Origin: Zancudomyces culisetae
Lineage: Eukaryota > Kickxellomycota > Harpellomycetes > Harpellales > Legeriomycetaceae
Length of the DNA stretch: 37,947 nt
Assembly: GCA_001969505.1 (NCBI GenBank)
Contig: LSSK01000834.1
Coordinates: 1-37,947, forward strand
Reading direction: 5' to 3'
Shown here: in pieces, positions 19,095 through 27,857 of the stretch
How positions within the stretch are numbered: the first letter of the stretch is position 1
Layout of the letters: every line of letters starts with the position of its first letter
The notes under the pieces: model-generated
Database searches by the model: none
The model's input: the letters and a program-made list of their open reading frames with translations, nothing else
Told to the model about the DNA's origin: nothing
Translations under genes and position numbers: made by a program

Positions 19095-22000
19095 ATGTCA
19101 GAGAGAAAGACAGAATACTTTTCTAATCCCGACGGAAGCAAAATACACCGAATAATTATAGACCCAAAACGACCAAGCATTAGATATATAATCCGTGATA
19201 TACTCGGTGTAGGGTCCTTTGGAAAATGTTACCGAGTCAAAGAAGTCGGTGAAGGGGTCGATAGAGAATGGGCCTGTAAAGTACTAGAGAAAACAAACAT
19301 TACTACATCAAGAATACGGGAACGTCTACAGTTTGAAGTGAGTATCGCACAGAGTCTTCCAAAACACAAACGAATAGCGTACGGGCACCATGTATTTCAA
19401 GATTCGACACGAGTATATATAGTTATGGAACTATGTAGTAAGAGCACAATGGAAACTCTTATTAGGTCGCGTCGAAGATTGACTGAATTTGAAGCCAGAT
19501 ATTTTTTTACACAGATAGTTGAGGGAATAGCAGAATTGCATAAACGCAAGATAATACATCGAGATATAAAGTTAGCAAACCTACTCTTAACAGAAGAAAA
19601 TCAAGTGAAAATAGGTGATTTTGGGCTTTCAGCGCTACTAGAAAGAAAAGATCAAAGAAAAATGTCGTTTTTGGGAACTTTGAATTACCTTTCGCCTGAA
19701 GTTGTATTAAGAGGGAGAAGGGGTCATAGTTTTGGAGTAGATATATGGGCGCTTGGTGTACTGCTGTATATGATGCTAGTAGGAAAGACTCCCTTTGCGC
19801 CAAAAATCAAACCAGCGAAACCTGAACATTATTACAAGGAAATTTGCCAAGCGAAAATAGAGTTTCCTGAGGGACTCAATCTCAGTGAAGAAGTGCGAGA
19901 TTTAATACTTAGCCTATGTCAGCGACCAGAGGATAAAAGGATAAAGACGATGCAAATAAAATATCATCCTTGGATAGCAAATCACGTGGATGAAATTCCT
20001 GAGTACATGCCACCTGCAGTGTTTTCTAGAGTGATAAATCCGCATGAATTTCGACAACTGACTGACGAGGAGGAGGAGGAAGAGGAGGAAGAAGAAGAAG
20101 AAGAACAAGTGCGAAATGAAGGCAGGATGGAGGAAGAAGAAAATGGTGACGAAAAAATGGAAGTGGAGAATAATGGGAGATATAATAATGATAACCACAG
20201 CGTTGATAGCCGAGATCGAGGTAGAGAGGAAATATTGATGGCAGAAGAAAGCGTGGAAATCAAAAGAGTGAGGACAGCTGATTCAGAAAGAGCACGGTTG
20301 CAAACACATGCATATGTTCAGATTCCCACATCGCCGGCAATAACGAACCCTAGCGCAAACTTAGTAGGTAAAAAAGAGATGAATGTAGGAATAAAAAGAA
20401 TTTCTGACATGCGTAACAGAGCAAGAGGTGAGAGTACAGAAGGAGTGAGGAGATTTGATTCAGGACTATTTATTTATGATAACGAAAAAGAGGCCAACAA
20501 CAATGTATTCCGTGATGCCAATGGAGATTACAATAAAGGATATAGTGCTAACGAAAAAAGGCAAATGTCAAAAGAAGGTATCAGAGAAGCAATAGAGCGG
20601 GTTGAAAAGAAAAAATTGAATCTTAGAAACAGACAGGTTACGAACCCAACGAGTAAAATAAAATACAAATACACAGGCGGAATGAGCAATACCGAGTTTA
20701 CAGAGAGAGGTGATAGAAAAAACTATACTAGGATGCAGTATGCAAGAATAGATGAAGAGGATGAAATGGAGGATGAAAATGGAGACGGAGAGGAAAGGAA
20801 TGAGGAGGATGAACGCGGTGTGAAGAGATGGTCAAAGACAGAGGAAGAGGAAGGGGAAGGGATAGGAACTAGGACTAGGACAGGAGCAAGGGGAGGAGCA
20901 GGAGTAAGGGCAAGAGCACGTGATGAAGAGGCGATGGAATCGGATACAGTTAGTAATTTTGTAGCGAGCGAAGGTGAAAATTACAAATACAAAAGGTATA
21001 TCAAAGAACTCGAACAAACACCAAACCAAAAGACAGAATGCCGATCAAGAAATACGAGTAGGACTCCTAAAACAGTTCACCAAACCAGCAATGGCGTAAA
21101 GGTTCCCATACTGACAAAGCATGAATATAGAAGGTCCGAGCAGATGGATCACGATAATATGGAAACCTACCCGAGCCAGAATCAAGTACCAAGCTATTCG
21201 GGCAACACCCACGAAAATTCACAAGTTTACTACAACGGTGACAGGACATACAATAAAGTAAATGAGAACATTAGTCAACTAAACCTGCATGGTGACAGAT
21301 TGATGATGGGAATGCCATCATACATTCAAGCAAAAATAGGAGACAAACTATTAGTTGATTTGGAATCTCAAAATGCAGTATCCCGATATAACAGACCCCA
21401 AGGACAAAAGGTAAGATCAGAACCGAAAAACATAGAGGCTATGGATGTGGAAATCGAGATGGAAAAGCAGCCGCTACAGCCAAAACAAAAACAGAAACAA
21501 TCACCGACACCACAACAACAACAGCAACAACAACAACAACGGCGATACAGTGTAACAACTTCACCACTCAAAAATAATACCAGAAACCCAAGCGAGTTCG
21601 ACATTGAAATGGAAAATGTGCAAAATAATCAGCATAGAGGCGGTGATAGAAATGAAAGTGGAAATCAAATCGGAAATCAAATCGGAAATGGGAATGGGAA
21701 TGGGAATGAAAACGTACAAGATAAAAAAAAAACAAATCTGGCAACTGATGGAAGCACAAACAATGTGGAGATCCAAAACGAAGTATTACAAAAGTCAACC
21801 ATGGAGAAAAGAGCAGACAACACACTATTTCGTATATGGCAGGCCCGGCTAGATATTCTATCACACCGGTTTGCGCTCTACCAACAAAAACAGGCTGCAG
21901 ATCCAGAATGGAGCTTGCCGGACACCACCAATGATAAACCATTTATGGCTGAACATGTAGTATTAGGCGTACCGGTACATTTGAGCCGGTTTGTGCGTGT

Positions 22001-22604
22001 ACCAAAATACGGATTGGGATATGAACTAACCAATGGCGTATTTGGGGTGTCGTTTAGGGATAAGACAAGTCTATTGAGTCGTGCAGATAGTAGAGATTCA
22101 CTTTTTTTGGTTCACACTGGGAATGGGGGCATTGAGATTCAACAGCTACCCCATACAGATAAACTTGTGGGAATGGAGCAAAAGTTAGCTCTTTATTCAC
22201 AATTTGAGATAGCAGTTAGAGAGCAACCACAACTCAAAGGTATAGGGACCAAAATAAACAGCCAATTTAGCAGTGATGGCTTTTCTAGAAATACAAATGG
22301 GAATAGTGGTAACAATGTTAACAGCAGCGAAAACGGGTTTGTGTTTGTAACAAAGTATTTATCGGCTACAAACGTTAGTTTGTATCGAATAAGCAATGGT
22401 GCTATTCAGGTGTGTTTTAAGGATTCATCACAGCTACTATTTTACGGAGAAAACACGATAACATTCGTAGATAAAAGCAATGTTGCAGTAACGTTTGATA
22501 TTAGAGAATCTATAAAAACAATATTTTCTGGGGCAAAATTTAACCATGCTGAACTGGTTAACCGAATAAATTACACAGCAAAAGTTTTGGAGGCTGCTCA
22601 TTAA
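19095..22604 (+). CDS. Polo-like kinase (Cdc5/Plk1 type) with atypical polo boxes
   Basis: A mitotic serine/threonine kinase of 1169 residues, one exon. The kinase domain is about 30-295: glycine loop GVGSFG (38-43), ATP lysine K62, HRDIKLANLL (H155-D157), DFG at 175-177. The activation site is S191 in KMSFLGTLNYLSPE, where Plk1 has Thr210 in TLCGTPNYIAPE. GHSFGVDIWALGVLLYMMLVGKTPF is typical Polo sequence. The C terminus has two polo boxes. PB1 is about 955-1048 (LSRFVRVPKYGLGYELTNG...GVSFRDKT) and PB2 about 1080-1165 (LYRISNGAIQVCFKDSSQLLF...VTFVDK-like). Residues that grip phosphopeptides in Plk1 look changed: W414 to F966, H538 to S1111, K540 to Q1113. About 590 residues of acidic, Arg/Glu-rich, Gln- and Asn-rich sequence separate kinase and polo boxes. 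Cdc5 and Plk1 are about 600-705 residues, so the linker explains the size. The stop is 45 bases from that of the convergent gene. Confidence 0.88.
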   Translation: MSERKTEYFSNPDGSKIHRIIIDPKRPSIRYIIRDILGVGSFGKCYRVKEVGEGVDREWACKVLEKTNITTSRIRERLQFEVSIAQSLPKHKRIAYGHHVFQDSTRVYIVMELCSKSTMETLIRSRRRLTEFEARYFFTQIVEGIAELHKRKIIHRDIKLANLLLTEENQVKIGDFGLSALLERKDQRKMSFLGTLNYLSPEVVLRGRRGHSFGVDIWALGVLLYMMLVGKTPFAPKIKPAKPEHYYKEICQAKIEFPEGLNLSEEVRDLILSLCQRPEDKRIKTMQIKYHPWIANHVDEIPEYMPPAVFSRVINPHEFRQLTDEEEEEEEEEEEEEQVRNEGRMEEEENGDEKMEVENNGRYNNDNHSVDSRDRGREEILMAEESVEIKRVRTADSERARLQTHAYVQIPTSPAITNPSANLVGKKEMNVGIKRISDMRNRARGESTEGVRRFDSGLFIYDNEKEANNNVFRDANGDYNKGYSANEKRQMSKEGIREAIERVEKKKLNLRNRQVTNPTSKIKYKYTGGMSNTEFTERGDRKNYTRMQYARIDEEDEMEDENGDGEERNEEDERGVKRWSKTEEEEGEGIGTRTRTGARGGAGVRARARDEEAMESDTVSNFVASEGENYKYKRYIKELEQTPNQKTECRSRNTSRTPKTVHQTSNGVKVPILTKHEYRRSEQMDHDNMETYPSQNQVPSYSGNTHENSQVYYNGDRTYNKVNENISQLNLHGDRLMMGMPSYIQAKIGDKLLVDLESQNAVSRYNRPQGQKVRSEPKNIEAMDVEIEMEKQPLQPKQKQKQSPTPQQQQQQQQQRRYSVTTSPLKNNTRNPSEFDIEMENVQNNQHRGGDRNESGNQIGNQIGNGNGNGNENVQDKKKTNLATDGSTNNVEIQNEVLQKSTMEKRADNTLFRIWQARLDILSHRFALYQQKQAADPEWSLPDTTNDKPFMAEHVVLGVPVHLSRFVRVPKYGLGYELTNGVFGVSFRDKTSLLSRADSRDSLFLVHTGNGGIEIQQLPHTDKLVGMEQKLALYSQFEIAVREQPQLKGIGTKINSQFSSDGFSRNTNGNSGNNVNSSENGFVFVTKYLSATNVSLYRISNGAIQVCFKDSSQLLFYGENTITFVDKSNVAVTFDIRESIKTIFSGAKFNHAELVNRINYTAKVLEAAH
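20065..20106. repeat. GAG/GAA run encoding poly-Glu in the Polo kinase
   Basis: Interrupted trinucleotide repeat encoding about 14 acidic residues directly after the kinase domain. Confidence 0.85.
21511..21540. repeat. (CAA)n run encoding poly-Gln in the Polo kinase linker
   Basis: CAA/CAG repeat giving about ten Gln residues in the linker. A second tandem repeat of GGAAATCAAATC and GGGAAT units follows at about 21660-21708. Confidence 0.85.
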
Positions 22605-22649
22605 TAACGCATTTCGAAATTCAAAGGGAAGAGGAGAAAGAAAAAGAAA

Positions 22650-25298
22650 CTATTCTACAGAAAGAAGATGGCTAGGCCAAACAATAGGTGAGTATTCGTT
22701 TTTATTCGGCAGAATAAATGGCAGGCCTCTGCTAGAAGTACTAGAAGCGGGAACCTTTTCCTGAATCACATTTCCATCATCCTTATCGCCTTTAAAACCG
22801 AGTAATTCTGAACACAGATTAAAAGTGGATATGCGGCTATCACTACCGCTACCAAAGTCTTGAATATGTTTAGGGTCTGCGTCCAAGGAGCAGGCAGCAA
22901 ACAAACAAGAGGAGCTGGTAGGCTTGTTGGGCTTGCTAGATTCACTAGATGCAATGATGGGAACGAGTTCAGATCGACTGATGTCCGGAGAATCTCTGGG
23001 TGAAAGGTTATTGAAAAAGACAGAACGGGGATGAGAACGACCAAAGCTCGTAAACAGAGTCAAAACTTTGTAAAATGAGGTGTAGATGTCTGACAGAACA
23101 GACGAATACGTGTTAAGTTCGACAAGCTCAGATAGCGTGCAGACTCCAATGTGCAGTAGATGCCAGTCTGCTTTCCCAAGAGTTGCGTTCAGCGGATTAA
23201 TTGGCTTGCGTTGGCCATTGAGTTGGCCAAAGTGGCCAAAGACCAAAAGTGATTGGCCACGAAGGTACGATCGAAAATATATTTCCAGCAATGAGCTACG
23301 ATTCGGCTGCGTGAACCCAAAGTGGAGGTTTGTTTCAATGACGGGAAAGATAACACCGGTCGCCTTGATTTCTTTTGGTGAATTTGGTAGCTGCTCGGAA
23401 ATATATCCTTGAACAGTGTACCTTATCAACAACCGAAGCCCACCAAACTGCCACAAGGTATAGTTGTAGTTGGTTTTCCCACCTTTGTTGCCACCAAAAA
23501 CTAACTCTTCGCTGTTTTTGTTAATCAATTTCTCTTGGATTACTGCTTTGAAAAGTGTTGAAAGGATCTCCACGTCATTTCTAAACAGGCTGAAGCTGTC
23601 ATCTATGAATAATACGCCTTGCTGGCTCACTGACGACATCATTGCCAGAGTTTTTATATCTCTCGCTGTGAGTATATCTATAAACGCATCTTCTGACATC
23701 ACCACATCTGCCTTGTGCTTTCGCGCAAGTTCGTTTGCCACGCCGTCTCCGCTTATTTGATGTCTTTCCGCAAACATCCTTTCTTTTGCCCTCCCCAACA
23801 TTTCACTACCGAGCTTCTGTGGCTCATTAACAGGGTTTTCTACATCCATCCTGCAACACACTCCTGTTTGGTAGACAAGCCCCAGAAATTCCAACTTACT
23901 ACCATGTGCCCACTTATTTGCTTTCGCTTCCTCACCGAGTATCTGAATCTCGTTTCGACTGTACTCTTTTGGGTACTCCGCTGCTTCTCTAACAATTTGG
24001 GCCTTTTGCTTCGCTTGGATTTCGTTTATCATTTGTATTTGTATTTTGGTTTTGTATATTTTACTATATCCTCGCATCTTTTTGGTGAACTCATCCTCAT
24101 CCTCATTTTCATTTTCATTTTCATGTAGATTTTCCGTGGCCAAAAGCTGCTGGTCCATTGTAGTATTATCTTTAACATGTGAAGTATTAGAACTTAACTT
24201 TGGCTTTTGTTTTGGTATATTTTTCTCAATCTTCTTTTTGTTTTCGCTCAACAGTCGATACCAAAACCCATTATTGTCACTTTCACAAAGTAAAGTAGAT
24301 AAAACGTCACGCTGCTCAGCTTTTGATTTGGATATGTTTTGTTGGTCCATAGATCGGTATAGCCGTTGTGCTATCAAAAATAAAGGCCTAAGCAACCTTT
24401 CACTTTTCTTTTTGCTGTTACCACTAGTGTTAATACCAGATTTACCCCCTTCACGCTCAGTAGTGCTGGAAGTAGACTGTGATTTTTCAGCCGACAGCAT
24501 TTGGTTTATAAACGCCAAATCATCACTTAATGCCACTGGTGGGCTATCCGGGTTTGTTTTGCCAGATTTTTGTAGATCTACACTTTTACGAGAATCCTGA
24601 ATACCCACACCTGGGCTTTTCCTGCTGTTTTTAGTATCTATGTCATCATATGTGTTAGTAATATTGCTGTTTATGGTTTTCAGCAGCTTATCCAATATTA
24701 ACTCTCCGTCTCTCCTACTTTTCAAACGAGTACCCCCACTAGCGACATTTGTTACACTCTTATTGAGCGGGTAATCGGTTTCTTTTTGCCTTAAAATTAC
24801 ACCTATCTTACCCTGAGCTTCTACCTCCACCACCTCTTCTATATCATCATCATCATCTTCTTCTTCTTCTTCTTCATTCTCATCTTTCTCTTTCTCTTTC
24901 TCTTTCTGTTTCTCCTCCTCCTCCTCCTCCTCCTCCTCATCTCCTTCATCATATTTTTCTTCTTCCTCCTCCTCCTCCTCCTCCTCTGGAAGTTTCACCA
25001 ACTTATCCATTTCATATATTCTCCTCATCTTAATATCTCTCATCAGTATCGAATATTCCATAAACACTTTTTCCCCAAACATCACCTCTGCTTTAGCAAC
25101 ATTCTGTTGATACCTTCTCTTTGACCTCTTTACGGTTTTTAGTTTTTCGATATTCAGTTTTATCTCATTTTGTTTGTACACGCTATAGTCCAACTCAATT
25201 CCATCCAATGCCCTTTCCACTCGGTTCACAAACTCATCGTCGCGTTCTCTTATTTGTACACCATCTTTTATCTCGTTTTCCTTAGCCGCCGTGCTCAT
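22650..25298 (-). CDS. Probable ICE2/NARG2 homologue (Little elongation complex subunit 2)
   Basis: An 882-residue protein in one exon. In animals ICE2 (NARG2) belongs to the Little elongation complex, which supports RNA polymerase II transcription of snRNA genes. The C-terminal half looks like the NARG2 C-terminal domain. ADVVMSEDAFIDIL is at about 535, GVLFIDDSFSL near 565, and YTLWQFGGLRLLIRYTV near 611. After that come GVIFPVIETNLHFG and INPLNATLGKADWHLLHIGV near 700-715 with TLSELVELN. The N terminus (about 20-95) is a basic helical segment (VKRSKRRYQQNVAKAEVMFGE). A long acidic tract at about 103-155 and Ser/Asn/Lys-rich linkers complete it. No catalytic motif is seen, fitting a scaffold. 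The assignment rests on remembered pattern, not alignment; an unrelated nuclear protein remains possible. It is transcribed toward the Polo gene (45 bases between stops) and lies downstream of the charged protein gene on the same strand. Confidence 0.5.
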   Translation of the reverse strand: MSTAAKENEIKDGVQIRERDDEFVNRVERALDGIELDYSVYKQNEIKLNIEKLKTVKRSKRRYQQNVAKAEVMFGEKVFMEYSILMRDIKMRRIYEMDKLVKLPEEEEEEEEEEKYDEGDEEEEEEEEEKQKEKEKEKDENEEEEEEDDDDDIEEVVEVEAQGKIGVILRQKETDYPLNKSVTNVASGGTRLKSRRDGELILDKLLKTINSNITNTYDDIDTKNSRKSPGVGIQDSRKSVDLQKSGKTNPDSPPVALSDDLAFINQMLSAEKSQSTSSTTEREGGKSGINTSGNSKKKSERLLRPLFLIAQRLYRSMDQQNISKSKAEQRDVLSTLLCESDNNGFWYRLLSENKKKIEKNIPKQKPKLSSNTSHVKDNTTMDQQLLATENLHENENENEDEDEFTKKMRGYSKIYKTKIQIQMINEIQAKQKAQIVREAAEYPKEYSRNEIQILGEEAKANKWAHGSKLEFLGLVYQTGVCCRMDVENPVNEPQKLGSEMLGRAKERMFAERHQISGDGVANELARKHKADVVMSEDAFIDILTARDIKTLAMMSSVSQQGVLFIDDSFSLFRNDVEILSTLFKAVIQEKLINKNSEELVFGGNKGGKTNYNYTLWQFGGLRLLIRYTVQGYISEQLPNSPKEIKATGVIFPVIETNLHFGFTQPNRSSLLEIYFRSYLRGQSLLVFGHFGQLNGQRKPINPLNATLGKADWHLLHIGVCTLSELVELNTYSSVLSDIYTSFYKVLTLFTSFGRSHPRSVFFNNLSPRDSPDISRSELVPIIASSESSKPNKPTSSSCLFAACSLDADPKHIQDFGSGSDSRISTFNLCSELLGFKGDKDDGNVIQEKVPASSTSSRGLPFILPNKNEYSPIVWPSHLLSVE
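24838..24990. repeat. Compound CTC/CTT/ATC repeat encoding Glu/Asp tracts
   Basis: Several adjoining trinucleotide and hexanucleotide runs (TCA, TTC, CTTTCT, CTC) on the plus strand translate on the minus strand to poly-Asp, poly-Glu and alternating Lys-Glu within the ICE2-like protein. Confidence 0.85.
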
Positions 25299-25397
25299 TG
25301 ATGTTTGTATACCTTTTTGTTTCTCTATATGCCATTAATGTTTGTATGGTTACTTACTTTACAAGTTTAAATGCAATATGTAAAAATAATTTAATGT

Positions 25398-26282
25398 CTA
25401 ATAAGCAGCGATAGATACTGTTCACCATTTTTGTACAACTTAGCAAAATACAACATTCAAAGTAAGCTTACCTAAAGCAAAGCCCTTTCTAGCCTGTTCA
25501 CCTCGCAGTTTACTAATCAGTGATGTTGTCTTTAGTTTCTTTGTACTTGGCCGTGCACTGTTGCTACCAACAGCTTTCATATTCTCAGTATTGACATTAT
25601 CTTTATCTGGTTTGCTAGCACTATTTATTAGATCATTTTGTTTTCCAGTATCTTCTAATTCTTTATCCAAATTCTCCCCAATAGTATTTGCATCATTCAT
25701 ACGAATATCGGGTATTGCCCCCTGATGCTCCTTTCTCTGAACATCCACAAATTCTTTGTGCTCTCCAAGGCTTTCCAAATTCGTGGTGCCTTCAATGTGA
25801 GCTAGCATGTGTTCAACCTGCTGATCTTGACTTTTGTAGACGCCATCGAATTCGTCCTGATCTTCGCCCTGTACACCCTCAAACGGATCAGTACCTTTTC
25901 CCTTTCTTCTTGTTTTTCTGGGCGTATGCTTGATTATATGTTGAAATTCTTCTTGTTGTGCAAGCGTTTCCGTTTCCGATTTTATTTCTGTTTTTGTTTT
26001 TGCCACTGGCTGACCCTCTGTCTTTGCCTTGGTTGTTACTTTTGAGCTAACGGATTCTTTTTCTAAATCTAAATTTCTGCTACTTCTCAACACCCTGGTT
26101 GTTGTAGAAATCGTTTTAGCCTTTTTAGATTTTGGCGATTCAGTATCAGCTTCGTTTTTCTCTTGGGATCCTTCATCCCTCACTTCACCCTCTCCATCAC
26201 CCGCCCTGCCCACTTGTATCCCGGGGTTGGGTTCTTCAGTATCTTGAATGGCTTCCTCTTTTGCTCTTTTTCCCACCCTCAT
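25398..26282 (-). CDS. Unrecognised charged, probably nuclear protein (2 exons, 3' end uncertain)
   Basis: I do not recognise this protein. Exon 1 runs from 26282 to 25472 and encodes 270 residues rich in Lys, Glu, Asp, Ser and Thr with almost no hydrophobic core, so it is probably disordered. Basic patches such as SKKAKTIST and TPRKTRRKGKG resemble nuclear localisation or DNA-contact segments. The end TSLISKLRGEQARKGFALG looks like a conserved short helix. An unspliced reading stops at 25440, but GTAAGC directly after FAL is a strong donor. Splicing to the CAG at 25418 (54-base intron) gives a six-residue tail ending at 25398. Splicing to the TAG 20 bases further on gives a slightly longer tail. 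It lies tandem upstream of the ICE2-like gene. The reading frame length and even codon use make a real gene likely. Confidence 0.55.
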
Positions 26283-27857
26283 TCTCTTTTGTCTTTTGTA
26301 TTTTATATCTTTGTTTTAGAAATACTTTGACGCAGTTCATACCTATTCAGTGATTCAGTGGACTTTTTTTCTACTTTTTTTCAATGGGAGGGGGGGTAGT
26401 GAGGTACACGACGAAATTGAAGTCAAAGGTTGCACACGAGGAATTAAAGCTTAGCCAATAGCTACCTGAGCACCAATTTGTAGAAAGTCGAAATCCACCA
26501 ATCTACCAATCCAGCCAACTCACCAATGAGCATGTAATCTCAAATGGTTAATACGAAATAAAGAAAGCAACCATAGGTCTGATCTGCGCTTTGTGGACAC
26601 AGTGTAGTCATTTTCACCATAGAACTATAATATTTTCATACTTGTTGTATCAGATAATCAACACATTTTTCACTTCCTGTTTTTTGCATTACAAGTTGTG
26701 CTTACACTCAGGTTGGCCAGCTGGATACAAGTTTGGTTAAATATAGATAAACATACCTCCGGGGATAAAACAGATAGCATATACACATTCGCCAACACAT
26801 ATTCGATTTGCTACACTTCAAGTCAGTAAAGCCATATATTCATGGTTTTGTGTTTTCATAGGGATTTTCTTGATTTATCATCATTAGAACTGGATGCTCT
26901 GTATGTACATCCAATTTCGGCTTTGAATGCACCTCTTTTAAAACTTTTTTTAAAGCTTTTCTTTTAACAGATAACAAAATACTGAAATAAACACAAAGGA
27001 AAATGAATACAAAATAGTGGAGTACTATATCGAGTTCGTTCGGAAAAACGTGCCGTTTTCTGCTATAGGTGACATCAACATACCGATTAGCCTTTTAACT
27101 ATCAGAATTATTATCTGATTTTATTATTTTGAAGATGAATGAAGTTTATTTTCATTTGGGGCTTTTAAACACATTTTGGATTGAATCAAAAGGTACGCGA
27201 AACTTTTTTTTTTTGCTTGTGAAATTGGTCTTGATCGGGCTGAGTGCAAACTATTTGTTGTTGGTATTAATGACAGCCCACTTTTTATTACACCAAATGT
27301 GCAAAGGATTAAAAAAATTTTGGATTTTCAAAATAATGAAAAGTGTATCAAAACAGTTTCAGATTTTGTAATTCACAATAAATCTCTTTTGCTTAGGTGA
27401 ATTTATCGACTCGCAGTAATTAAGATGCACTTTGACATAGTCAATTCTATTCGTTCATTTGCAATAGCAATTAAAAAATAGTAAATAAAGCCCCAATGCC
27501 TTCAGCCATAAACGGAGGTCGGTTTGCTAACCAATAATTATCCGTGAAAGTAGAAAACTAAATCTTTTAGAAATACCTGATGTATTTTCGTCTTTCTGTA
27601 ACTCTCCCAGCTAGAAACTGCTTTTTTCCCTGAAAGCTTTATTTCGCTACTAAATAAGGCTGCTAAAAAAAAGGTTAGATTTTTTCGAAAGATAAACAAT
27701 TTTAAAGCTGGTGGGCCTAGTTGCACCTCAAAAACCTTTTATAGCTGCGTTGCTCGACCCACGCTCTAAAAAGAAAGAGCATACCCTTTTTTTTAGGAAA
27801 AACATACAATAATGTTCTTTTATCTCGAAAGAGTAAAAAAACACCAGAATATAGGAT
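26283..27857. other. Divergent intergenic region between charged-protein gene and P450
   Basis: About 1.6 kb that should hold two divergent promoters. A G-rich run (GGGAGGGGGGG) lies at 26386-26397. A hydrophobic 80-codon plus-strand ORF at 27129-27371 has no recognisable motif and is not called. Nothing else is recognised. Confidence 0.55.

Noticed and set aside
27129-27371. 80-codon hydrophobic ORF between the charged-protein gene and P450
   Set aside because: Composition is what AT-rich DNA gives by chance; no motif, no splice-linked partner.
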